In this document: piece by piece, positions 18,045-25,760 of the stretch | Numbering within the stretch: the stretch's first letter is position 1 | Layout: every line of letters starts with the position of its first letter | Assembly (NCBI RefSeq): GCF_900167125.1 | Contig: NZ_FUYC01000010.1 | Coordinates: 19,899 to 83,898, forward strand | Direction of reading: 5' to 3' | From: Paucidesulfovibrio gracilis DSM 16080 | Lineage (GTDB): Bacteria > Desulfobacterota > Desulfovibrionia > Desulfovibrionales > Desulfovibrionaceae | Length of the DNA: 64,000 nucleotides | Notes under the pieces: generated by a model | Seen by the model: the letters and a program-made list of their open reading frames with translations, nothing else | Told to the model about the DNA's origin: nothing | The model's database searches: none | Position numbers and translations under genes: made by a program

Positions 18045-19787
18045 CTAGAAGAGGTTCTGGACCAAACGCATAACGAGCAGGTGCAGCGGTTCCACAAGGA
18101 AGTGGAAGAGCAGCAGCCCCGCGGCCGCGGCCAGGATGATGACCGGCAGCAATCGTTTTCGGAAGGTCTGCATTCTCGTCAGCGCCGGTCCCTCGCCCAG
18201 GACGGGGATGACGGCCAGCACGGGCATTCCCGTGATCGCGCTCAACTCATCCGCATCATGCACGGTGCGGTCCAGCAGGTGGCCGGTGAAGCCGATGCCC
18301 GCTCCCAGGGTCAGGGAGAGCACAAATCCCAGGGCAAAGAGCAGGGGGCGGTTCGGGCTGTGGGGCTTATCCGGCAGCACGGGCGGATCCACCAGGGTGA
18401 ATTGTTCGCCCAGGCCGGATTCTTCCAGTCCCTTGGATTCCTTGGCGGCCAGCATGCGCTTGAGCAGCTCGTCCCGTTCCGTGGTCAGGGTATCCAGTTC
18501 GGAAACCAGGATGTTGTACTGCACTTCCACCTGGGGAGCGGTGTCGATGCGGTGCTGGATTTCCTCGCGTTGTTCCAGGAGTCCCTCGACATCGCGGCGC
18601 AGGCGCGCAACGTTGATCTTGGTGCTTTCCAGTTCGTTTTTGGCCTGGACCCACTGGGGGTTCAGCTCCATTTCCTTGTGTTTGGGCTTGATCAGGAATC
18701 GCTCGGAAAGGGAGTCGATGTCCGCGTGGAGCTGGTCCACCTCGGCCTGGAGACGGCGTACGTCCGGATGCTCGGGCGTATAGGTCTTCAGGAGCATGGC
18801 CAGTTCGTTTTCCTTTTGTTCCAGCTCGGTGGAATATTCTTCCATGTCCTGCCGGTATTTGACCTGTTCTTCCAGGGCGTCCACTTGTTTTTGCAGGGTG
18901 ATCACGTCGGGGTGGTCCGCGGACTTGGTGGCTTTGAGCGCCACCAGGTCACGCCGCATGCGGTCCAGTTCTTCTTCCGGGGTGATCAGACGCTGGCCCC
19001 CCGTGGTGCGGACCTGGATATACTGGGGCTTGGCCGCCAGCTCCCCGGTCCAGTATTGCTGCTTGGTGAGGTTTTTTTCCAGGTCGTCTTCCTTGAAGCG
19101 CAGGTTGCCCTCCACCCTGTCCAGCAGGCGGATGTTCACGGGCATCAGCTCGGGAAGGTAGAATTTGTTTTCTTCCTTGAATTCACCGATGCGGCGTTCC
19201 ACGTCGGAAATTTGGGCGTCCAGGTTTTCCAGGCGGCCCTCCAGGTACTCAAAGGCCGAGCGGGTCTGGTGCTCGCGGCTTTTGATGTTGGCTTCCAGGT
19301 ACAGGGACACAAGCCGGTTGGTAACCTGGAGCACTTTGTCCGGGTTTTTCCCGTCAAAGGAGAGCGTGAAGGCGTAGGTGGCGGTACCCGAACGGGCGCG
19401 TTCGGCGTCGTGCACCTCGGTGGTGACCATTTCCACCTGGATGTTGTCGCGCATCTTGGCGATGATTTCGCTCATGGACTGCCGTCCGCGCTCCGCGGAG
19501 TAGAGGTCGAACTGCTCGATGATGTCCACCAGGCGGGAGCGGCTGAGCATGGTCCGGTTCAGGGCTTCGAGCCGTTCCTCGATGAGTCCGGTGACCGTGG
19601 TCTGCACCAGGTCTTCGGGGATGTCCTGCGTTTCAATGAGGATCAGCCCTTGCGAGCGGTAGATGGACGGCAGAAAAAGCGCGAGCATGGCACAGATGAC
19701 CATGGCCCCCACCGCCGGTACAAGGCATTGCCATTTTCTGCGCTTGAACACGCGCAGGTAAAATTGCAGATCGTTTTGAAATTCCAT
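18045..19787 (-). CDS. EPS chain-length determinant (Wzz/GNVR, XrtA-system type)
   Basis: A 580-residue inner-membrane protein. The N-terminus MEFQNDLQFYLRVFKRRKWQ precedes a transmembrane helix (CLVPAVGAMVICAMLALFLP). A long periplasmic coiled-coil region (about 170-460, rich in LE, EQ and KR heptads) follows, then a proline-rich segment (VDPPVLPDKPHSPNRPLLFA) and a second membrane helix near 480. A third hydrophobic stretch lies near the C-terminus. This is the architecture of PEP-CTERM locus chain-length proteins, longer than enteric Wzz. It sets polymer length together with the BY-kinase-like protein. It is the first gene of the minus-strand block, divergent from the Wza-like gene. Confidence 0.88.
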   Translation of the reverse strand: MEFQNDLQFYLRVFKRRKWQCLVPAVGAMVICAMLALFLPSIYRSQGLILIETQDIPEDLVQTTVTGLIEERLEALNRTMLSRSRLVDIIEQFDLYSAERGRQSMSEIIAKMRDNIQVEMVTTEVHDAERARSGTATYAFTLSFDGKNPDKVLQVTNRLVSLYLEANIKSREHQTRSAFEYLEGRLENLDAQISDVERRIGEFKEENKFYLPELMPVNIRLLDRVEGNLRFKEDDLEKNLTKQQYWTGELAAKPQYIQVRTTGGQRLITPEEELDRMRRDLVALKATKSADHPDVITLQKQVDALEEQVKYRQDMEEYSTELEQKENELAMLLKTYTPEHPDVRRLQAEVDQLHADIDSLSERFLIKPKHKEMELNPQWVQAKNELESTKINVARLRRDVEGLLEQREEIQHRIDTAPQVEVQYNILVSELDTLTTERDELLKRMLAAKESKGLEESGLGEQFTLVDPPVLPDKPHSPNRPLLFALGFVLSLTLGAGIGFTGHLLDRTVHDADELSAITGMPVLAVIPVLGEGPALTRMQTFRKRLLPVIILAAAAGLLLFHFLVEPLHLLVMRLVQNLF

Positions 19788-20371
19788 ACTCCCACCCCGC
19801 GCCGGAATGCGGTTCCGGCTTTGTTCTGGGAACCATTATTTTGGTATAATGATTCCGATCGTTTCCTGGCACCAGCCTCAGGTTTCCTTGCTTCTGGCAT
19901 GGAGAATCCGGGCTTCTGTCAAAATTCTGGCAACGCGATCGGCGGCACCTTGGGGTTGCAGTCAAATGTGGCCTTTACGGATTTTCCCTGAAAGTTAAGT
20001 GGCTTGTTTCAGGAAGCACCTCAGTTCTTGTGTGATTTCAACACGAACCAATGGCCAGCCTTTCACCCCGTGATGCCTTAGCAAAAGGCGTTCCATAAAA
20101 ACAGGAAACAGGAAAAAGGTGAGCTTACGTACTGTGGGGAGAGGGTGTTCCTGTGTCTGGGCAAAAAATGCAGTCCGTATTTTACCCATAATCATCTAAT
20201 ATACATATCCGTCTATCGTGTAAAGCGGTTTTAGAGATTCTGTAGATATCTTGTGTTGGAAAAGTAGGCACGTAAATTGCTTCCCTCCATCCGGCGGCAA
20301 GGCTTGCGCCCGGACGATGCGTCGTTCCGACGGCGGCCCCATGCCCAAAAGTGCAAGGACCAGGAGGAAGT
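19788..20371 (+). other. 584-base divergent intergenic region of the EPS locus
   Basis: No gene was found between the divergent chain-length and export genes. The right-hand part holds the sigma-54-type promoter described separately. The left-hand part is more A+T-rich than its surroundings and includes a TATAAT at 19845-19850 with a weak TTGTTC 18 bases before it. That could serve a plus-strand leader, but the match is poor. A short hairpin, GCCTT-N5-AAGGC, lies near 20080. Activator sites for a sigma-54 enhancer-binding protein would be expected here, but no clear paired repeat was seen. Confidence 0.5.
20266..20281 (+). promoter_or_regulatory. Sigma-54-type promoter for the EPS export operon
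   Basis: AGGCACGTAAATTGCT matches the sigma-54 consensus TGGCACG-N4-TTGCW at every defined base except the first. The -24 GG and -12 GC are exactly ten bases apart. The start of transcription would fall near 20292, giving an 80-base leader before the Wza-like gene. Sigma-54 promoters need an enhancer-binding activator; none is encoded in this window, although exosortase loci often carry one (PrsR-type). Confidence 0.7.
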
Positions 20372-20974
20372 ATGAAACGCATCGTGTTGCTTTTGCTGTG
20401 TGTCGTAAGTCTTGGCGGGGCCGTCATGGGACCGTCCGCCCAGGCCGGGGATTCCGAGGATCTGCGGCGGATGTTCGAGACCGTGGCCCCTGGCGGCTAC
20501 CATGTCGGCGCCGAGGATGTGTTGGAAGTGTTTGTCTGGGGGGATGAATCGTTGACCCGTCAGGTCATGGTTCGGCCCGACGGATATGTCTCCCTGCCGC
20601 TCGTGGGCGAGGTGCTCTGCCAGGGGCGGACCGTGGAGGACATCCGTAGCGAGGTGGACCGCCGTTACGCCAAATTCCTTTCGGATACTCCCGTGAGCGT
20701 GATGATCGTGGAGATCAACAGTCCCAAGGTCTACGTCATCGGCAAGGTGAATCGGCCCGGGGTCTATCTCATGCCGCATCCCATGACCGTGACCCAGGCG
20801 CTGGCCTTGGCGGGTGGGTTCAACCCCTTTGCCGACGACGCCAACATACTGCTGGTGCGTGGCATCGGTCCCGAGCAAAAGGTCTACGAATACGACTACA
20901 CCGATGTTTCCCTGGGTTCGGATATGTACCAGAACGTGCTGCTCCGGCCCAACGATACCATTGTGGTGCCGTAA
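20372..20974 (+). CDS. Polysaccharide biosynthesis/export protein (Wza-like, XrtA system)
   Basis: 200 residues from the ATG at 20372, seven bases after AGGAGG. A Sec signal peptide is evident (MKRIVLLLLCVVSLGGAVMG, cleavage after AQA). The Poly_export domain follows (YHVGAEDVLEVFVWGDESLT and VRPDGYVSLPLVGEV), then a SLBB-like region (SPKVYVIGKVNRPGVYLMPH) and the terminal NVLLRPNDTIVVP. It forms the periplasmic/outer-membrane channel through which the EPS leaves. No lipobox is seen, unlike classical Wza. It is the first gene behind the sigma-54 promoter and lies 19 bases before the outer-membrane barrel gene. Confidence 0.9.
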   Translation: MKRIVLLLLCVVSLGGAVMGPSAQAGDSEDLRRMFETVAPGGYHVGAEDVLEVFVWGDESLTRQVMVRPDGYVSLPLVGEVLCQGRTVEDIRSEVDRRYAKFLSDTPVSVMIVEINSPKVYVIGKVNRPGVYLMPHPMTVTQALALAGGFNPFADDANILLVRGIGPEQKVYEYDYTDVSLGSDMYQNVLLRPNDTIVVP

Positions 20975-20993
20975 TAACGAAAGGAGTTTTGTC

Positions 20994-22157
20994 GTGCAAT
21001 TTCGCGTTCTGACCTCGTTGACGATCCTGTTGGCAGCGCTGGGTATGGTCGCCGGATCGGCCCTGGCCCAGAGCGCTCAGGTCATCGTCACGCCCAAAGT
21101 TGGCTACCGTATCCAATATGACGACAACCTGAACAATACCAAGGACGGGGACGTGGAACACCGGTTGCGTCCCGCCCTGCAAGTGGATGTGAACACCGAG
21201 CGGAGCAAGAACCGCCTTGAGGCCTCCGTGTCTCTGTATCGGTTGCACGACAATGACAACCTGGACCGCACCGAGCAGGACTATTCCCTTTCCTCCCGCA
21301 ATCAGCTGCATGAGCGGGTGCGCCTGGATGTGAACGGCTCCTACGAAACCGACTACACCATCAACAAGGTGGCCGAGGAGCTGGCCGAGACCACGCGTAA
21401 GACCGGGCGTCGCCGTTTCAACGGTTCCACCCGTCTGGAGTTTGTGGTCACCGAGCGCAACCTCGTGGGCCTGAACTACGGGTTCGGAACCACGATGTAT
21501 GACCGTGACGAGTTCGTGGACTACGATGTGCACAATTACAGCGCGGACTGGACCTACATCTGGACCGAACGGTTCCGCACCCGTTTGGGCGTGGGCGGCA
21601 CCTTGTATGACAACGAATACGCGGACGGGGACGGCGAGTATACCGATCAGTCCCTTACCGCCGGGTTTGAATACGACATCGACGAGATCTGGACCTGGAG
21701 CTTTACCGGTGGATACGTGCGCAGCAACACCCAGGTGGATCGGCCCGCGTTGCAAGTAGACAAAGACGGTGACGGATATATCGGATCCACGCGCCTGGCG
21801 TGGGATTATCCCCGTTCCGATGGATACGTGGAATATTCCCGCGACAACACCGTGGGCCTGAGCGGTGAAACCCTGACCCGCGACCGGTTCCGCCTTTGGG
21901 AAAAATATCTGCTCTCCGAGCGCAGCCATCTGCGGTTTGAGGCGCTCATGACCCTGGCCCAGTCCGACGGCACCATCCGGGACCGCGATTCCGTGTACTA
22001 TCGCTTGCGCCCCACCTATGAATATGCCCTGGATGAGCATTGGACCTGGGAAGTGGGATACAGCTACGAGCTTGTGGAGGATCGCAAGGCCGATACAAGT
22101 TACGACCGCAACAAGGTGTTCATGGGCATTCGTTGGCAGATGCCCGACGAATGGTAG
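20994..22157 (+). CDS. Outer-membrane beta-barrel protein of the exosortase EPS system
   Basis: 387 residues starting at GTG 20994 behind AAGGAG, with a signal peptide ending at ALA-QSA. The mature part is an unbroken series of amphipathic strands with alternating aromatic and charged residues (YRIQYDDNLNNTKDGDVEHR, LEFVVTERNLVGLNYGFGTT, FRTRLGVGGTLYDNEYADGD). It ends in ...NKVFMGIRWQMPDEW, so the final aromatic suits barrel insertion. YDDNLN near the N-terminus is typical of the PEP-CTERM-associated outer-membrane family. It probably acts as the secretion barrel paired with the Wza-like protein. The function is inferred from fold and position. Confidence 0.85.
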   Translation: MQFRVLTSLTILLAALGMVAGSALAQSAQVIVTPKVGYRIQYDDNLNNTKDGDVEHRLRPALQVDVNTERSKNRLEASVSLYRLHDNDNLDRTEQDYSLSSRNQLHERVRLDVNGSYETDYTINKVAEELAETTRKTGRRRFNGSTRLEFVVTERNLVGLNYGFGTTMYDRDEFVDYDVHNYSADWTYIWTERFRTRLGVGGTLYDNEYADGDGEYTDQSLTAGFEYDIDEIWTWSFTGGYVRSNTQVDRPALQVDKDGDGYIGSTRLAWDYPRSDGYVEYSRDNTVGLSGETLTRDRFRLWEKYLLSERSHLRFEALMTLAQSDGTIRDRDSVYYRLRPTYEYALDEHWTWEVGYSYELVEDRKADTSYDRNKVFMGIRWQMPDEW

Positions 22158-22196
22158 CAGAGGGCTGAGGGCAGCCCCGCCGTGGCGGTTGCCGCG

Positions 22197-22249
22197 AAAC
22201 GTTCCGGCCTTGGCGGAGATTCCCAATCCGTAGGCTGGAACGTTTTTCG
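22197..22249 (+). terminator. Probable intrinsic terminator/attenuator inside the EPS operon
   Basis: AAACGTTCCGGCC (22197-22209) pairs with GGCTGGAACGTTT (22233-22245) with one mismatch, and is followed by TT and CG. A smaller hairpin (GGGCT-N6-AGCCC) lies just before it. GGAACGTTTTT is repeated once more at 22260-22270. It separates the export pair from the PAPS-forming gene and could reduce or uncouple downstream transcription. Confidence 0.6.
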
Positions 22250-22408
22250 TGGAAAGAATGGAACGTTTTTCCCCTGCCGGTGTCCAATGACATTGCCGGC
22301 CGTGCGGTACGCTTGAGCACGCTTGCCTGGCAAGGGGGAGCCTGCTATCGAAGTGCCGAAGCCACGCCTGTTGGCACGTTACCGGATCAGCAACCCCGGG
22401 GGATCCCC

Positions 22409-24091
22409 ATGCCGTCATCTGTCTTACTTCCTGATGCCGAAGTGCGCGAACTGCGTGCTGCTCTGCCGCAACTGCCGTATCTGAATTTGGGGCGCCGGGC
22501 GCTTTGCGATCTGGAATTGCTCATGCAGGGCGCTTTTGCCCCGCTCTCCGGCTACATGAACCAAACACAGTACCAGAGTGTGCTGGAAAGCATGCATCTG
22601 CCTGACGGCTCCCTGATTCCTTTGCCCGTGTGTCTGGATTTTTCCGCGACGTTGGCAGAAAAGCTGGAGCCGGGAGGCCGCCTGGTGCTCAACGACCAGG
22701 AAGGTTTTCCCCTGGCTGTGCTTGAGGTGGAGGATTTGTGGCAGCCGGACAAACGGGCCGAAGCCCGGGCCGTATTCGGTACGGACGATGCCTCGGTTCA
22801 TGCCGGGGTCCGGCGTTTTTTTGAAGAAACCGGCGCTTGGTACGCGGGCGGAACGATCCTGGGATTGCACTTGCCCATGCACCACGATTCCATGGACCTG
22901 CGCCGTTCGCCCGAGGAATGGCGGGCTGTGATGCAGCGGCAGGGCTGGGCCAGGGTGCTCGGGGCGCATCCACACGGCGCCTTGCATCGCGTGGACCGGG
23001 AAATCCTGCTGCGTGCGGCGCGTCGGGCGGACGCGGGGCTGTTGTTGCTGCCTGCCGCGGACCAGCCGTTTTTGGTGGATGCGGACCACTTCCACAAGGT
23101 TCGGTGTCATCGTGCCTTTTACGAGCATCTGCCCGAAGGCTTGGCCGAATTGGGGCTGCTGCCCCTGGCCTGCCGCGGGGCGGGACCGCGTGAAGCGCTT
23201 TTTCAGGCGCTGACTCTGCGTTCCTGCGGATGCACGCATTTTCTCGTGGAGCCGGACCAGGGAGAACCGCGTCCGCTCAACGGTGGCCGGGCCTACGCGC
23301 CGGGCGCCGTGTTTGACCTGTTGGAAAAATATGCCCCGGAATCCGGGGTGGAGCCGGTCCCTTCGGATGCGTTGCGGTTCCATTCCCGCAAAAAATGCTT
23401 TGTTCCGGCGCAGGATACCTCATTGGACGAGGTGGAAACGCCGCCCACGTCCGAGGAGCTGGATATCCTGTTGGAGCATGGCCGGGAAATCCCCTCCTGG
23501 TTCACCTTTCCCGAGGTGTTGGACGAGATGCGGCGCGCCCATCCCCCACGCCACGAGCAGGGGCTGTGCGTTTTTTTTACCGGGCTTTCCGGCGCGGGCA
23601 AATCCACTTTGGCGAAAATTCTGTACGTCCGGTTCATGGAGCAGGGTACCCGTCCGGTAACGCTTCTCGACGGGGACATCGTGCGCCGCAATCTTTCCAG
23701 CGAACTGGGGTTCAGCCGGGAGCACCGCGTGCTCAACGTCACCCGCATCGGCTTTGTGGCCTCGGAAATCGTCAAGAATCGGGGCATCGCCATCTGCGCG
23801 CCCATTGCTCCCTATGAAGAGGCGCGCCGGGCCAATCGGGAATTGATTTCCCAGTACGGCGGCTATGTGGAGGTGCATGTCTCCACCTCACTGGCCACCT
23901 GCGAGGCCCGGGACCGCAAGGGGCTGTACGCCAAGGCCAAGGCCGGGTTGAAAAAGGGCGTCACCGGCGTGGACGACCCGTTCGAGCCGCCGCAGCATGC
24001 GGATTTGGCCCTGGACACGGCGGGCCTTGCCCCTGAGGATGCGGCGCGCAAGATTTTGCTGTTGCTGGAGCAAAAGGGATACGTGCGTTGA
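22409..24091 (+). CDS. APS kinase fused to a degenerate ATP-sulfurylase domain (PAPS formation for EPS sulfation)
   Basis: 560 residues. The C-terminal APS kinase (about 380-560) is intact: FFTGLSGAGKSTLAK, LLDGDIVRRNLSSELGFS, NVTRIGFVASEIVKNRG, then GVDDPFEPP. It phosphorylates APS to PAPS. The N-terminal 350 residues align with ATP sulfurylase (LNLGRRALCDLELLMQGAFA, AGPREALFQAL), but both catalytic motifs are altered. Q-T-R-N-P-x-H-R-x-H is replaced by a segment ending ALHRVD (about residue 190), and G-R-D-H-A-G reads EPDQGE (about 281). The sulfurylase half is therefore probably inactive or regulatory, with APS coming from the cell's dissimilatory enzyme. PAPS would feed the two sulfotransferases across the locus. 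Start: GGGGGA before the ATG at 22409. Confidence 0.85.
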   Translation: MPSSVLLPDAEVRELRAALPQLPYLNLGRRALCDLELLMQGAFAPLSGYMNQTQYQSVLESMHLPDGSLIPLPVCLDFSATLAEKLEPGGRLVLNDQEGFPLAVLEVEDLWQPDKRAEARAVFGTDDASVHAGVRRFFEETGAWYAGGTILGLHLPMHHDSMDLRRSPEEWRAVMQRQGWARVLGAHPHGALHRVDREILLRAARRADAGLLLLPAADQPFLVDADHFHKVRCHRAFYEHLPEGLAELGLLPLACRGAGPREALFQALTLRSCGCTHFLVEPDQGEPRPLNGGRAYAPGAVFDLLEKYAPESGVEPVPSDALRFHSRKKCFVPAQDTSLDEVETPPTSEELDILLEHGREIPSWFTFPEVLDEMRRAHPPRHEQGLCVFFTGLSGAGKSTLAKILYVRFMEQGTRPVTLLDGDIVRRNLSSELGFSREHRVLNVTRIGFVASEIVKNRGIAICAPIAPYEEARRANRELISQYGGYVEVHVSTSLATCEARDRKGLYAKAKAGLKKGVTGVDDPFEPPQHADLALDTAGLAPEDAARKILLLLEQKGYVR

Positions 24092-24213
24092 GCGGATGCC
24101 CTGCCGGTGTGCCGCGAACACGCTCATGCTTTGCCTTTGGCCGTGTTGGGCTTGGATTTCATTGCCTGCACGCCCGACTGGTCTTGCCGAACAAAATCAG
24201 ATATGCAGAGTGA

Positions 24214-25746
24214 ATGGAAAAACTGCGTGCCTATCGACCGCTGCTGCTGGCGTTGGGGTTCTGGTTCGTGTGCGCGGCCGTGCTGTTCGGCCCGCATCTG
24301 TCCGGCCTGATTTGGCGTTGGGGTGGCGAGGATAATTCCTATTGTTGGCTTGTGCCGCCGATTTTTCTGTATATGCTCTACCAGGGGCGGGATCGGTATT
24401 TCCCGCTCTGTCCGTCCGGCAGCCCATTGGCTTCGCCTGTGCTGCATCTGGTACTGGCCGTATTTTTTTTGACCGGTGTGCTCGGCTCGTTGGAAACCCT
24501 GGTCTACGGAGGCATGTGGCTTGCCGTGGCCGCCCTGCTCGCCGCGGCCGGTGGATTCGCCATCCTGCGGCGGATCTGGTTTCCCCTGCTGGTGTTGGCC
24601 TTTGCCGTCCCCCTGCCCGCCTTCATCAACCGGCTGCTCACTTTTCGCCTGCGCCTGCTTTCCACGGAGCTTTCCGTCCGTTTTTTGGAGTTGCTGCGCA
24701 TCCCGGCCTTTGCGGACGGGAACATCATCGACATGGGCGTGACCAAGCTGCAGGTGGTGGATGCGTGCAGCGGACTGCGGTATCTCATGCCCGCCGTTCT
24801 CATGGGGCTGGTACTGGGCTGGTTTTTCCATTCCCAATTGTGGAAACGCGCACTGCTGACGGTTTTGGCCGTGCCTGTGACCATCCTCGCCAATGCCTTG
24901 CGCATTGCCATGACCGGCGTTCTGGTGGCCTATGTCTCCCCCGAGTTTGGGCAGGGATTTTTGCACGATTTTTCCGGTTGGCTGGTCTACATGGTTTCCA
25001 TCGGCCTGCTTGGGGTGGCCAGCGTGCTGCTCCGGCCCGACAGCCGTGATGGTCGGCTCCGGCAAACGGAGCCGGGAGCGCGCTTCTGCCATATGCATCC
25101 GAACGTGTGGCCACGGTTGTTGGTGGGCGGTATGATCCTGCTGGCGGCCGCGGGTGCCGGAGAGCTGTTGCTGCATCGGCAGAGTGCGCCCCCGCGTGAA
25201 ACCTTCGCCACCTTCCCGCTGCGCGTGGGAGACTGGCAGGGAAAGCGCTTTTATCTGGAGCAGGAGATCCTGGATCAACTCTGGGCCGACGACTACGTGA
25301 CCGCCAATTACCGCAACGAGCACACCGGCAACGGGCTGCATCTCATGGTTTCATACTATGCACGGCAGACCACGGAGCACACGGCGCATGCGCCGACGTC
25401 CTGTTTGCTGGGCGGCGGCTGGGATCTGGTTTCCCGACGGACCCTGCCCCCGGCGCCCGAAAACGGCCGGGGATTCCCCGTGGTGCGGCTGCTGCTCCAA
25501 AAGCCGGGGGCCACGGTTATTTCAAACTTTTGGTTCCAGCAGCGGGGCCGGGTCATCACCAGTGAATGGCTGAACAAGCTCTGGCTGGTTGTGGACTCTC
25601 TGCGCATGGGCCGGTCGGACGGAGCGTTGATCCGGGTGGAATTGTATCTCCAACCCCACCAGTCGCCCGAGCAGGGCCAAGAGTTGCTGGACCGATTTAC
25701 TGCGGATTTGTTCCGCGAGTTGCGACCCTATCTGCCGGGACGTTGA
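24214..25746 (+). CDS. Exosortase fused to EpsI-like domain (XrtD-like)
   Basis: 510 residues. The N-terminal 275 form an eight-helix exosortase/archaeosortase domain with the catalytic triad in place: Cys185 in VVDACSGLRYL, Arg230 in ILANALRIAMTG and His251 in FLHDFSGWLVY. After a linker, residues about 300-510 form the periplasmic EpsI (DUF3485) domain (FATFPLRVGDWQGKRFYLEQ, VSYYARQTTEHTAHAPTSCL, NFWFQQRGR). Exosortase-EpsI fusions of this order are typical of XrtD, which recognises VPLPA-CTERM proteins. The enzyme cuts sorting signals at the inner membrane and probably attaches proteins to EPS-related structures. No protein with such a C-terminal signal is encoded in this window. Subtype is inferred. 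Confidence 0.88.
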   Translation: MEKLRAYRPLLLALGFWFVCAAVLFGPHLSGLIWRWGGEDNSYCWLVPPIFLYMLYQGRDRYFPLCPSGSPLASPVLHLVLAVFFLTGVLGSLETLVYGGMWLAVAALLAAAGGFAILRRIWFPLLVLAFAVPLPAFINRLLTFRLRLLSTELSVRFLELLRIPAFADGNIIDMGVTKLQVVDACSGLRYLMPAVLMGLVLGWFFHSQLWKRALLTVLAVPVTILANALRIAMTGVLVAYVSPEFGQGFLHDFSGWLVYMVSIGLLGVASVLLRPDSRDGRLRQTEPGARFCHMHPNVWPRLLVGGMILLAAAGAGELLLHRQSAPPRETFATFPLRVGDWQGKRFYLEQEILDQLWADDYVTANYRNEHTGNGLHLMVSYYARQTTEHTAHAPTSCLLGGGWDLVSRRTLPPAPENGRGFPVVRLLLQKPGATVISNFWFQQRGRVITSEWLNKLWLVVDSLRMGRSDGALIRVELYLQPHQSPEQGQELLDRFTADLFRELRPYLPGR

Positions 25747-25760
25747 GGGAGTATAGCCGC

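Noticed and set aside
17991..19991. Long plus-strand open frame across the chain-length gene
   Set aside because: Antisense to a clear Wzz-like protein; low-complexity Gln/His/Gly/Phe-rich composition typical of shadow frames.
22373..22390. TTGGCACG-like sigma-54 element before the PAPS gene
   Set aside because: The -24 half is good, but the -12 position is GA, not GC, and the TTGC half is missing.
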